A DNA stretch of 20,066 nt from B3-G11 sp036985855 (GTDB lineage: Bacteria; Actinomycetota; Acidimicrobiia; Spongiisociales; UBA5794): contig BTQL01000043.1 of the NCBI GenBank assembly GCA_036985855.1, positions 1-20,066 on the forward strand. The letters run 5' to 3'. The translations under genes and the position numbers were made by a program. The notes under the pieces are model-generated. The model saw only the letters and a program-made list of their open reading frames with translations. It was not told where the DNA came from and searched no databases. This document shows, one piece after another, positions 7,469 through 15,679 of this stretch (the first letter of the stretch is position 1; every line of letters begins with the position of its first letter).

Positions 7469-8364
7469 TGACTTGGTGTGCGGCGCCGGCTTGTGCGTCG
7501 CCTGGCCGTTTCGCTCCCTGTCGTGTCACGGTTGGCCGAGATCCAGCGTGCACAGTGTTCGTCGTGTCCCGAGAGCACATCCGCCGCCATCACTGTTGCG
7601 CGAACCTGGCTTTCGAGCGGATTGGTTATCGCTGATGTCAGGCCACTGGCGATCGCCATGGCAAGGAAGGCCGAGTCTATTCCGTGACGGTTTGGAAGAC
7701 CGAAACTGATGTTCGAAGCGCCACAGGTGGTGTTGACCCCTAATTCCTCACGGAGTCGCCGAACGAAGTAGAGCACCTGGCGGCCGGCGGTTCCCATTGC
7801 CCCTACGGGCATGACAAGTGGGTCGACAACGATGTCCTCTCTGCCGATGCCGTGGTCGGCGGCACGGTTCACGATCTTTTCGGCGACTCTGAACCGCACG
7901 TCCGGGTCCTGGGAGATACCGGTCTCGTCATTCGTGATGGCCACCACCGCGGCCCCATACCTGGCAACCAACGGGAGCACTCGCTCCATCTGATCATCCT
8001 CTCCGGTGACCGAGTTGACGAGAGCCTTGCCCTTGTACACCGCGAGGCCGCTCTCGAGGGCTTCCACGACTGAGGAATCGATTGAAAGCGGCACGTCCAC
8101 GAGTGACTGCACAAGCTGCACAGTCCTCGCAAGGATCGCCGGTTCATCGGCCAACGGAATACCGGCGTTGACGTCGAGCATGTGAGCGCCCGCTGTCACC
8201 TGGGCAATGGCATCTGTTTCCACTCGGCTCAAATCGCCACGCTTCATTTCTTCTGCCAGCTTGCGGCGGCCCGTCGGGTTGATACGTTCACCAATGATGA
8301 CGAACGGTTCATCGAAGCCGATGACTACTTCCTTGGTTTCTGAGCTGATTACGGTACGTGTCAC
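7465..8364 (-). CDS. Methyl-tetrahydrofolate:corrinoid methyltransferase (AcsE/MtvA type, module A)
   Basis: This dihydropteroate-synthase-fold enzyme exchanges a methyl group between a corrinoid protein and tetrahydrofolate. The 299-residue product has GERINPTGRRK (25-35), LDVNAGIP (63-70), SIDSS (94-98), DPLVMPVG (181-188), SNISFGLPNR (217-226) and ITNPL (246-250). Asp96, Asp181 and Asn218 correspond to pterin-binding residues of the Moorella enzyme (about 262 residues). The end ADVLSGHDEHCARWI is typical, and a basic tail of about 20 residues follows. The frame is open back to 8568, but that part lies inside the upstream gene. The GTG at 8364-8362 has GGAGGAG just before it (short spacing) and starts where family homology begins. 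It lies 82 bases after the DUF1638 gene. In a catabolic demethylase module the methyl would flow towards tetrahydrofolate. Confidence 0.88.
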   Translation of the reverse strand: MTRTVISSETKEVVIGFDEPFVIIGERINPTGRRKLAEEMKRGDLSRVETDAIAQVTAGAHMLDVNAGIPLADEPAILARTVQLVQSLVDVPLSIDSSVVEALESGLAVYKGKALVNSVTGEDDQMERVLPLVARYGAAVVAITNDETGISQDPDVRFRVAEKIVNRAADHGIGREDIVVDPLVMPVGAMGTAGRQVLYFVRRLREELGVNTTCGASNISFGLPNRHGIDSAFLAMAIASGLTSAITNPLESQVRATVMAADVLSGHDEHCARWISANRDTTGSETARRRTSRRRTPSQ

Positions 8365-8446
8365 GACTCCTCCGATCCCGTACAGGCGGCGGGCGAAGGA
8401 TCGTCTCTCCAGCAGATCTCCGGGAGCTCTGCTTTGACCGATCGCG

Positions 8447-9058
8447 TCATACGCCGGCCTTCGCCACGGTGAGGCTCGGCAGGGCAACGATCGTGGCCTC
8501 CAGGGCACCGAGACCGACATGACGATGCTCGAACCGGAGTTTGAGCTTGTCGGCACATCGCCTTGCATCGGTCAGCGTCTCAGCGCTTGGGAACTGAGAG
8601 AGATATACGACTCGCTCATAGTTTCGGAAGTATTCCTCCATCAGTTCCGGGTGGCGGTCGAGGCCCAGTCCGACCCAGACCAGCCTTTCGAAGTGCCTGA
8701 CCAAGAAGTCGGTGAGGTAGAACGTTCGCGGGTCATCCTCGTGGATGGTGGCAAACACGTCAGAGGTAGTGAAGAATTCGTAGCAGTGCGAACCGGGCAG
8801 ACGTTCAACTCCGAACTTCTCGAGTACCGCGTCGAGAGAGCCGGCTGTTCCACAATCGCCGTACCCGACCAGTGCCCTGTCATAATCTCCGCGGCTCAAG
8901 CGTTCCTCCACGGCATCGGGGATCAGGGACGGGTTGTTGTGCAGGCTCGCCGGAAGAAACTCCACCTTGATGTGCTCAATCCTGTTGCGCGCCACAACAT
9001 CCAACACCTCCTTGGCCAATGCACCGCAGCTCAGCACGAGCACCTTTTCAGGCGACAC
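8447..9058 (-). CDS. DUF1638-family protein (module A accessory)
   Basis: The 203-residue protein resembles DUF1638, a family without established function that I recall occurring near corrinoid methyltransferase genes. Visible features are VLSCGALAKEV (8-18), LPASLHNNP (35-43), LVGYGDCGTAGS (63-74) and RLPGSHCYEFF (86-96). It has Cys11, Cys69, Cys92 and His40, His91, which could form a metal or cofactor site (inference). It has no signal peptide or membrane segment. The GTG start at 9058-9056 overlaps the end of the corrinoid protein gene by 11 bases, with GGAG seven bases upstream. Its place between the corrinoid protein and its methyltransferase suggests a role in loading, protecting or reducing the corrinoid. 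It could instead act on the substrate. Confidence 0.75.
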   Translation of the reverse strand: MSPEKVLVLSCGALAKEVLDVVARNRIEHIKVEFLPASLHNNPSLIPDAVEERLSRGDYDRALVGYGDCGTAGSLDAVLEKFGVERLPGSHCYEFFTTSDVFATIHEDDPRTFYLTDFLVRHFERLVWVGLGLDRHPELMEEYFRNYERVVYLSQFPSAETLTDARRCADKLKLRFEHRHVGLGALEATIVALPSLTVAKAGV

Positions 9059-9734
9059 CGGCTCGCTCCATCACCAGGCGCGTGGCCGTTTCAGAGGCCG
9101 TCGCGGCATCGGAACAGAAGGCGTCGGCGCCCACCGCGTCTCCGAACTCCTTGTCGAGAGGAGCCCCACCCACAAGGACGATGTAGTCGTCGCGGATACC
9201 ACGGTCCACCATCTCATCGATGACAACCTTCATATAGGGCATGGTGGTCGTGAGCAGAGCGGACATGCCCAAGATGTCCGGCCGGTGTTCGTCGAGAGCT
9301 GCGAGATACGCCTCGGCATCCGTGTTGATGCCGATGTCGATGACCTCGAAACCCGCACCTTCGAGCATCATTCCTGCCAGGTTCTTACCGATGTCGTGGA
9401 TATCACCCTTGACGGTCCCGATGACGACCTTGCCGGTTCGCGCCGCACCGGTTTCGGCGAGCAGCGGACGCAGGACGACCATGCCGGCCTTCATGGCGTT
9501 TGCGGCGAGCAACACCTCAGGTACGAACAGGATTCCATTCCGGAAGTCGACACCGACTATCTGCATCCCCGCCATGAGGGCATCCTCGAGCACTCTCCCG
9601 GCCGACCAGCCACGGGATAACAGAATCTCGGTGCCCGCGAGGATCTCATCAGCCAACCCGTCATAGAGATCTGCTTGCATCTGCTCAACGAGATCGTCAT
9701 CTGACAACGCAGAAAGATCGAGATCTTCTTCCAT
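9048..9734 (-). CDS. Corrinoid (B12-binding) methyl-carrier protein (module A)
   Basis: This 228-residue protein carries the cobalamin that takes and gives the methyl group. An N-terminal helical cap domain (about 1-95) contains NGILFVPEVLLAANAMKAG. The B12-binding Rossmann domain follows, with the DxHxxG signature in KGDIHDIGKN, where His113 is the lower cobalt ligand (base-off/His-on), then GMSALLTTTM (156-165) and VLVGGAPL (186-193). It resembles MtaC, MtbC, MttC and bacterial O-demethylase corrinoid proteins. The ATG at 9734-9732 has GGAAGG about seven bases upstream. It is the first gene of module A. The 170 bases separating it from the permease gene show no clear promoter, so co-transcription with the permease is possible. 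The end overlaps the DUF1638 gene. Confidence 0.92.
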   Translation of the reverse strand: MEEDLDLSALSDDDLVEQMQADLYDGLADEILAGTEILLSRGWSAGRVLEDALMAGMQIVGVDFRNGILFVPEVLLAANAMKAGMVVLRPLLAETGAARTGKVVIGTVKGDIHDIGKNLAGMMLEGAGFEVIDIGINTDAEAYLAALDEHRPDILGMSALLTTTMPYMKVVIDEMVDRGIRDDYIVLVGGAPLDKEFGDAVGADAFCSDAATASETATRLVMERAGVA

Positions 9735-9904
9735 TCCTTGTCCTTCCGGTCGAGTGGACCATGTGGGCCGGTTCTATTGCAACTGCCGTTCGCTCCGCTC
9801 CATTCAAGGCGGCGCCTTCCCCCTAGACAAGTCACGATCAACTCGATCCCGCCGACGCGAGCAGATGCTGGCCGGGAAACATCGATACTAGTAATTGGCG
9901 CGGA

Positions 9905-11260
9905 TCACATGTCCATGGTGCCTTCGGCGTCGGTGTGGGACCGCATGAAGAGCCATTCTCCGACCACGATGATCACGATGGTGGCTGCCGCAACGATGAG
10001 GATGAGCAAGTCGTCAGACGCCTTGACCCACAGGAAGGCGGCGAGGACGATGACGTCGAGCACGATCGCGGTGACAACGATGGCGGGCCTCACGTCAATG
10101 CGGGATCGAAGGTGACGAAGAATCCCAAAATGGATCGCGATGTCCATGATGAGGTAGAAGATCGCGCCGAGTGCTGCGATTCGCCGTAGGTCGAAGAGGA
10201 TCGTGAGAACCATGGCAAAGGCGACGGTATACACCATGGCGTGAGTTCGAAGCGTGCCAGACATGCCGAAGTGACGATGTGGAACCTCCTTCATTCGGGT
10301 GAGCATGGCCAGCATCCGGGACGCGGCAAAAACACTGGCCATCACTCCCGAGGCAGTCGCAATCACGGCCAGGATGACGGTGAACCAAACCCCGGCGTCA
10401 CCGAAGGCCGGCCGTGCAGCCTCAGCGAGAGCGAAATTCTCCGCTTCGATGATCTCGGTGAGCGTGAGGTTCCCCGCGACCATCACCGAAAGAGCGATAT
10501 AGAGGGTTCCTGAGATCGCGATCGCGATGATGATCGCCCGCCCAGTGTTGCGGTGAGGATCGACGATCTCACCGCCGCTGTTGGTGATGGTCGTGAAACC
10601 CTTGTACGCAAGGATGGCGAGGGCAACCCCTGCCAGGAACCCACCGACACCGAACGTCTCGGATCCCTGTGACCCGTTCGTGAAGTTGGCGGCATCGATG
10701 AACCACAGCCCTGCGATAGCGAAAACTGCGAGTCCGCCGACTTTGATTGCCGCCATGACGCCCTGGGAAGCCGCAACCGCCCGGTTACCGGCAATGTTGA
10801 CCATGAATGCGACCGCAAGGAGTACGACACCGAGAGCTGGTACCCACAACGAGGCCGGTGTTAGGTCGACGACCTGGAGAACGTACGCGCCGAAGGTGCG
10901 AGCAACGAGGCTCTCACTTATGACCATCGACGCATACATCAAAAGGGCGAAGAAACCCGTCGCCGTACCGGGACCATACGCCTCCTTGAGGAACATGGCG
11001 ACCCCGCCGGATGACGGAAACGCGTTCGACAGTTTCACATAGGAGTAGGCGCTGAACACAACAACGACGGCGGCGGCGACGAACGCAACAGGAAAAAGAT
11101 CTCCGGCTTGAGCCGCTACCTGACCCGTGAGGGCGAAGATCCCGGCCCCGATCATCACTCCGGTCCCCAGTGACACGGCGCCGAACAGGCTCAGACTGTT
11201 GGCCTCTTCCTCGGGAGTGCCACCGCCTGATCCTCCCATACGATCATCCATGCCGCTCAT
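9905..11260 (-). CDS. APC-family amino-acid/amine permease
   Basis: The 451-residue membrane protein has twelve hydrophobic segments, at roughly 24-46, 54-76, 98-125, 139-157, 166-187, 203-222, 243-264, 290-313, 342-357, 361-380, 394-412 and 418-437. The first carries the APC motif GTGVMIGAGIFALTGQ (32-47) of the unwound helix that binds the substrate. The helix-6 region reads YKGFTTITNSGGEIVDP (219-235), also typical. Family members import amino acids, polyamines or related organic ions by cation symport; the exact substrate is not readable. GTGAG eight bases before the ATG supports the start. It is directly upstream of corrinoid module A on the same strand, which hints that it imports the methylated substrate (inference). 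It could equally belong with aceE or be independent. Confidence 0.85.
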   Translation of the reverse strand: MSGMDDRMGGSGGGTPEEEANSLSLFGAVSLGTGVMIGAGIFALTGQVAAQAGDLFPVAFVAAAVVVVFSAYSYVKLSNAFPSSGGVAMFLKEAYGPGTATGFFALLMYASMVISESLVARTFGAYVLQVVDLTPASLWVPALGVVLLAVAFMVNIAGNRAVAASQGVMAAIKVGGLAVFAIAGLWFIDAANFTNGSQGSETFGVGGFLAGVALAILAYKGFTTITNSGGEIVDPHRNTGRAIIIAIAISGTLYIALSVMVAGNLTLTEIIEAENFALAEAARPAFGDAGVWFTVILAVIATASGVMASVFAASRMLAMLTRMKEVPHRHFGMSGTLRTHAMVYTVAFAMVLTILFDLRRIAALGAIFYLIMDIAIHFGILRHLRSRIDVRPAIVVTAIVLDVIVLAAFLWVKASDDLLILIVAAATIVIIVVGEWLFMRSHTDAEGTMDM

Positions 11261-11667
11261 GACAACGACTCACCCGCCGCATACCCGGTGACGCTCACGA
11301 GGCTGCACGCCATCGAATTCTCCTATGCCGTTGTCGGTTCCTGGTCTCGGACATAGTAGGCGGCGTTGGAGGGGATCGTTGGTCGGGTCCTCCCGTCGAG
11401 GCGGGCGGGCAATTCGGACCATGCTTGTCCTGGTCGCCGGTTCGTTTCCGATCGCTGCTCAAACCGTCCTCGTCGGACTCGCACCTATGGCTGTCACGCA
11501 AGCGTTCACCGATGTTCGCGCCAGCCGAAGCGGCGTGCCCCACGGGTGAGCTGGAAAGGAGCCGCCAGCATGTTCTTCGACGACGTCAAGGTGGCCTGGC
11601 GAGGACCGAGCTTCAGCACTTCGAAGAACGGATCGGTACCACATGCTGTCCGTCATCAGCGCCCGCA
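11261..11667. other. 407-base stretch without a convincing gene between aceE and the permease
   Basis: This stretch follows the aceE stop and precedes the permease start. Several short frames cross it on both strands, but their translations are rich in Arg, Ser and Pro and show no family motif. One plus-strand frame starts at the ATG at 11570 with AAAGGAG eight bases upstream. It would encode 65 residues (opening MFFDDVKVAWRGPSF), but two thirds of it lie antisense to, or in low-complexity sequence beside, the aceE 3' end. I do not call it a gene. No clear terminator hairpin with a T-run was seen. The permease promoter presumably lies here. Confidence 0.5.
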
Positions 11668-14373
11668 TCAGCGTTGCCAAGGTGGCGCGGTCGTCGGGTC
11701 TATGTCGTACAGGTCGATCGCTTCGACGACCACAGATCGATCGATCGATCCTGCTTCCGCCAGCTGAGAAAGCACGGCGACGACGATGTCACCGGATCGG
11801 ACTTCGAAGAACGCGCGTAAGGCTTCTCGTGTGTCACTGCGACCATATCCATCGGTACCGAGCGAGACATATGGCCGCCGAACGAATCGTGCGACCTGGT
11901 CGGGGACGATACGCATGTAGTCGGTTACGGCGACGACGGGCCCTGCTGAGTCGCTGAGATTCCGTGTGATGGAAGGAATCCTCGAATCATCCTGGGGGTG
12001 GAACCGGTTCCATCGTTCGACTTCGAGAGCGTCCTCGCGCAGCTTCTTATAGGACGTGACACTCCACGTATCAGCCGAGACTCCATAACGCTCGAGAAGT
12101 TCTTCACGAGCTCTCGATGCGGCCGCGTGGGCTGGACCTGAGAACAGGATCGTGGCCGACAGGGCACCCGGCCTCGCGCGCTCGGTGAACCGGTACATAC
12201 CAGCGATGATCCCGGCATCGACCCCGGGCGGTTTCGGCGGCTGGACGTAGTTCTCGTTGTACAAGGTGAGGTAATAGAAGACGTTGTCGCCGCGGGCGTA
12301 CATCCGGTTCATACCGTGCTCGATGATCGTTGCCATCTCGTAGGCGAACGCGGGATCGTACGTTTCGCATGCAGGGATTACCGACGCGAGCACGTGGGAA
12401 TGGCCGTCTTGGTGCTGAAGGCCCTCACCGAGCAGTGTCGTCCTACCTGCCGTCGCACCGAGAAGAAACCCTCGAGCTCCGGAATCGGAAGCCGCCCACA
12501 ATGCGTCACCGACACGTTGGAATCCGAACATCGAATAGAACGTGTAGAACGGGATCATCGGTACACCGCGCGTGACGTACGATGTGGCTGCCGCGATCCA
12601 ACTCGAGGTTGCTCCAGCCTCCGTTATGCCCTGTTCGAGTATCTGCCCGTCCATCGACTCCTTGTAGGACAGAATCAGGTCGTGATCGACCGGCTCGTAC
12701 AACTGTCCCTCAGATGCATAGATCTTGATCTCTTTGAAGAGGGCATCCATGCCGAACGTCCGACCTTCATCCGGGATGATCGGAACGATGCGGTCTCCCA
12801 CGTTGGCGTCTCTCGTCAGCGCCCGGAGCAAACGGGTGAAGGCACCCGTCGTGGAAACCTCGATGGATCCCGAGCCAGCATCAAACTCTGCAAACGGTGC
12901 ATGGTCGGGGAGGACAAGGGGCGATCTCGTCTCCAGCCCTCGAGTCGGCACGGGTCCGTTGAGGATGGCCCGCCTGCGCATCAGATACTGGAACTCGGGC
13001 GAGTCCTCTGAGAATCGGAGATAAGGAGGTTCGCCGTCTTCGAGATCGGCGTCGGGGATCTCATCGTGGAGGTGGAGCCTGTCGCGCAGATCGCACAATT
13101 GAGTACCGGTCAGATGCTTGATCGAGTGTGTCGCGTTCTTCCCTGCGACGTCCGCGCCGAGAGTCCATCCCTTGATCGTCTTCGCGAGAATGGCCGTCGG
13201 AGCGCCTTCAACCTCGACAGCCGACTTGTACGCTGAGTAGATCTTGCGATGATCCAATCCGCCGCGACGCAGCTTCCAGATCTCCTCATCAGTCATGTCG
13301 GCGACCATCGCCTGGAGTTCCGCTTCAGGACCGAAGAAGTTCTCCCGAACGTATGCCCCAGACTCCGCCTTGAAACGCTGATACTCGCCATCGACCGTGC
13401 TGTTCATCTTCGCTACCAGGGCGCCGGTGGTGTCGCGGGCGAGCAGATCGTCCCAGCCGGACCCCCAGATCACCTTGATTACGTTCCACCCGGCGCCACG
13501 GAACATAGCCTCGAGCTCCTGGATGATCTTCCCGTTGCCGCGAACCGGTCCGTCGAGTCGCTGGAGGTTGCAGTTCACGACCCACGTCAGATTGTCGAGG
13601 TTCTCACGACCCGCCAGAGAGATCGAACCGAGCGTCTCTGGCTCGTCCGTTTCTCCGTCACCGAGAAATGACCAGATCCGAGTCCCGGACGTGTCGTCGA
13701 TGCCCCGGTTGTGGAGGTACTTGAGGAACTGGGCGTGGTATATGGAGTTGATCGGACCGAGGCCCATCGACACCGTCGGGTACTCCCAAAAGTCCGGCAT
13801 GAGCCTCGGATGCGGGTAGCTGGAAAGACCCGGTTCTCCGATCTCCCTGCGAAATCGGTCCAGTATGGACTCGTCGAGTCTCCCCTCGAGGAACGCTCGG
13901 GCATACAAGCCTGGGGTTGCGTGACCCTGAAAGTAGATGTGATCGCCGGGCGTGCCGTCCGCCTTGCCACGGAAGAAGTGGTTGAACCCGACCTCGTAAA
14001 GCGTCGCCGACGAGGCAAACGTCGAGAGATGGCCACCGATTCCATTCGCAGCGTGGTTGGCTCTGATGACCATCGCGGCAGCGTTCCACCGGACGAATCG
14101 CCGGATCCGCTTCTCGAGATGCTCGTCACCCGGGAAATCGGCATCGGACTCGGCCGGAATCGTGTTCACGTACGGCGTGGAGACCGAGCCCGGAACCGCC
14201 ACAGATTCCTGCCGAGCTCTCTCGAGAAGGCGCGACATCAGGTAGCCGGCCCGCCGAGTCCCGTCAATCGCGATCACTGAATCGAGAGCCTCGATCCACT
14301 CAGCTGTCTCTTCTGGGTCAACGTCCGCGAGCTGGTACGTGAATCCGTCGAGATAGATGGGTGGATCTGCCAT
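11668..14373 (-). CDS. aceE: Pyruvate dehydrogenase E1 component, homodimeric type
   Basis: AceE decarboxylates pyruvate with thiamine diphosphate and passes the acetyl group to the lipoyl arm of E2, feeding acetyl-CoA synthesis in the cytoplasm. The 901-residue length fits the homodimeric type (E. coli 887). The thiamine-diphosphate motif runs from GDGETDEPETLGS (238-250) to WVVNCNLQRLDGPVRGNGK (264-282). HAANGIGGHLSTFASSATL (107-125) and FQGHATPGLYARAFLEGR (148-165) are signature AceE segments. The C-terminus (LAEAGSIDRSVVVEAIDLYDIDP) is intact. The ATG has TTGGAG eight bases upstream. No E2 or E3 gene is in the window, so the partners must be elsewhere. It is transcribed divergently from corrinoid module B. 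This enzyme type occurs in Proteobacteria and Actinomycetota, and with the GC content suggests the latter. Confidence 0.95.
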   Translation of the reverse strand: MADPPIYLDGFTYQLADVDPEETAEWIEALDSVIAIDGTRRAGYLMSRLLERARQESVAVPGSVSTPYVNTIPAESDADFPGDEHLEKRIRRFVRWNAAAMVIRANHAANGIGGHLSTFASSATLYEVGFNHFFRGKADGTPGDHIYFQGHATPGLYARAFLEGRLDESILDRFRREIGEPGLSSYPHPRLMPDFWEYPTVSMGLGPINSIYHAQFLKYLHNRGIDDTSGTRIWSFLGDGETDEPETLGSISLAGRENLDNLTWVVNCNLQRLDGPVRGNGKIIQELEAMFRGAGWNVIKVIWGSGWDDLLARDTTGALVAKMNSTVDGEYQRFKAESGAYVRENFFGPEAELQAMVADMTDEEIWKLRRGGLDHRKIYSAYKSAVEVEGAPTAILAKTIKGWTLGADVAGKNATHSIKHLTGTQLCDLRDRLHLHDEIPDADLEDGEPPYLRFSEDSPEFQYLMRRRAILNGPVPTRGLETRSPLVLPDHAPFAEFDAGSGSIEVSTTGAFTRLLRALTRDANVGDRIVPIIPDEGRTFGMDALFKEIKIYASEGQLYEPVDHDLILSYKESMDGQILEQGITEAGATSSWIAAATSYVTRGVPMIPFYTFYSMFGFQRVGDALWAASDSGARGFLLGATAGRTTLLGEGLQHQDGHSHVLASVIPACETYDPAFAYEMATIIEHGMNRMYARGDNVFYYLTLYNENYVQPPKPPGVDAGIIAGMYRFTERARPGALSATILFSGPAHAAASRAREELLERYGVSADTWSVTSYKKLREDALEVERWNRFHPQDDSRIPSITRNLSDSAGPVVAVTDYMRIVPDQVARFVRRPYVSLGTDGYGRSDTREALRAFFEVRSGDIVVAVLSQLAEAGSIDRSVVVEAIDLYDIDPTTAPPWQR

Positions 14374-14435
14374 GGGAATGCTCCAACTGCGAGCTACGGT
14401 GTCCGGAGGCTAGCGGTCCATCGCGAACTCGGTTA

Positions 14436-14453
14436 ACGGACGCTTTCGTCCGT
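14436..14453. repeat. Perfect inverted repeat in the aceE leader
   Basis: ACGGACG (14436-14442) and CGTCCGT (14447-14453) form a perfect 7-base inverted repeat with a four-base loop, 63-80 bases from the aceE start on its upstream side. It could be an RNA hairpin in the aceE leader or an operator. A weak -35/-10-like pair for aceE (minus-strand TTAACC at 14436-14431 and TAGCCT at 14412-14407, 18 apart) touches it. Confidence 0.3.
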
Positions 14454-14503
14454 CGTCTACCGGCTCGTGTTGGCTCCGGGTCAGACATCGTAGGATCGAC
14501 TCC

Positions 14504-14532
14504 TTGATGAATGCTGTAGGATATCCTATTAT
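14504..14532 (+). promoter_or_regulatory. Probable promoter of corrinoid module B
   Basis: TTGATG (14504-14509) and TATTAT (14527-14532) are separated by exactly 17 bases, matching the vegetative sigma-factor consensus better than anything else noticed in the window. Transcription would start near 14539, about 100 bases before the methyltransferase ATG. The surrounding segment is locally AT-rich in otherwise GC-rich DNA. Confidence 0.5.
14517..14528. promoter_or_regulatory. Palindrome TAGGATATCCTA overlapping the module B promoter (candidate operator)
   Basis: This perfect 12-base palindrome lies in the spacer of the promoter and touches its -10 box, the classical position for a repressor site. 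A second GTAGGAT half-site copy lies at 14490-14496, 26 bases upstream of the one at 14516. A dimeric regulator such as a GntR, TetR or IclR type is plausible. None is encoded in the window. Confidence 0.4.
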
Positions 14533-14562
14533 TAGTGAATGACCTTGTCCGGATGGAGGGCA

Positions 14563-14577
14563 CTGCACATTGTGCAG
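14563..14577. promoter_or_regulatory. Palindrome CTGCACATTGTGCAG in the module B leader
   Basis: Arms CTGCACA (14563-14569) and TGTGCAG (14571-14577) are perfectly complementary around one central base. The site is about 25 bases downstream of the predicted transcription start and about 65 bases before the gene. It could be a second operator or an RNA hairpin in the leader. It also covers the alternative TTG start codon at 14570. Confidence 0.35.
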
Positions 14578-14641
14578 GGCAGAATCCGCTCGTTGGGAGG
14601 TGAGCACGATTTCGAAAGAGTTCCCATCTTCGGTTCCGCCG

Positions 14642-15676
14642 ATGACGAGCCGCGAGCGGGTGCTCGCTGCCCTGGCGCGTCAACCGGTTGATCGCACTCC
14701 GGTCGCCAATCCGACGTCGTTGGCGACGGTCGAGCTCATGGATCTAGCCGACGCCTTCTTCCCGGACGCGAACAGGGAGCCGGAGTTGATGGCTCGCCTC
14801 GCGGCCACGAGTTACACCGAACTCGGTTTCGACAGCATCATGCCGGTGTTCTCGATCGTTCAGGAGTCTTCGGCGCTCGGGTGCAAGATGCAGTGGGAAC
14901 AGAAGGACAACTGGCCGACGGTCCGGATGGACGAGCCGATCTGGGAGGAACCTGAGAACATCGTCATTCCGGACGACTTTCTCGATCATCGTGACATCAC
15001 ATGCGTGCTCGAAGCTATCCAGCTCTTGAAAAGGCAATTCGGCGACGACGTGGCGATCATTGGCAAGACGATGGGGCCGTGGACGCTCGGGTACCACGGC
15101 TTCGGCGTAGAACCGTTTCTTCTGATGTCCCTCGACGACCCCGCCAAGACCAGGGATGCGCTCGATCGCATGAAGGAGATCTCGGTCGCGTTCGGTGTGG
15201 CACAGATCGAAGCCGGTGCGGATGCGCTCACCTTCCCCGATCATGCCACCGGCGACCTGGTGTCGGGCGACTACTATGACCGCTACCTGAAGGACCTCCA
15301 CATCGAAATGGTGGAACGTATCCCGGCTCCGCTGATCCTGCACATCTGTGGGAGGACGGTGGACCGGATGGGATTCATCGCCGAGACCGGGATGGCCGCC
15401 TTTCACTACGATTCGAAGAACTCCCCCGAGGAATCGATGGAAGCGGTGAACGGCGAGATCGCGCTCGTGGGGAACATCAACAATCCTGAAACCCTGTTTT
15501 CCAAGGGACCCGCAGAGGTGCGGGAGGAAGTCCTTCGCAATCTCGAGGTGGGTGTTCAACTGATCGGACCGGAGTGCGCGATCCCCCTCCAGACCCCGAT
15601 CGAGAATCTGCTCGAGATTCCGAAAACGGTGCGCACGTGGCACGCAGAACGCGCAGTGAGTCGAACGAGGCACTGA
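14642..15676 (+). CDS. Corrinoid-dependent methyltransferase, MtaA/MtbA-like URO-D superfamily (module B)
   Basis: The 344-residue protein is the module B counterpart of the zinc-dependent methyltransferase at 4169-5350, but it is closer to MtaA/MtbA. The zinc set is LHICG (His234, Cys236) and GPECAIP (Cys312), followed by LQTPIENL, a typical ending of this group. MTSRERVLAALARQPVDRTPV is the standard N-terminus, and GKTMGPWTLGYHGFGVEPF (141-159) lies in the barrel. It should transfer methyl groups between a substrate (or thiol) and the corrinoid protein encoded next. The frame is open upstream. A TTG at 14570 (with GGAGGG nine bases before it) and a GTG at 14600 are alternative starts adding 24 or 14 residues. 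I prefer the ATG at 14642 from family alignment, although it lacks a clear ribosome-binding site. It is the first gene of the module. Confidence 0.85.
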   Translation: MTSRERVLAALARQPVDRTPVANPTSLATVELMDLADAFFPDANREPELMARLAATSYTELGFDSIMPVFSIVQESSALGCKMQWEQKDNWPTVRMDEPIWEEPENIVIPDDFLDHRDITCVLEAIQLLKRQFGDDVAIIGKTMGPWTLGYHGFGVEPFLLMSLDDPAKTRDALDRMKEISVAFGVAQIEAGADALTFPDHATGDLVSGDYYDRYLKDLHIEMVERIPAPLILHICGRTVDRMGFIAETGMAAFHYDSKNSPEESMEAVNGEIALVGNINNPETLFSKGPAEVREEVLRNLEVGVQLIGPECAIPLQTPIENLLEIPKTVRTWHAERAVSRTRH

Positions 15677-15679
15677 GAC

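Noticed and set aside
8365..8568. 68-residue N-terminal extension of the module A pterin methyltransferase
   Set aside because: It would overlap the DUF1638 gene by over 100 bases, and the residues are low-complexity basic sequence. GGAGGAG precedes the GTG at 8364.
11735..11750. Four tandem GATC units
   Set aside because: They lie inside the aceE 3' coding sequence and encode a normal part of the C-terminus, so they are not a functional repeat.
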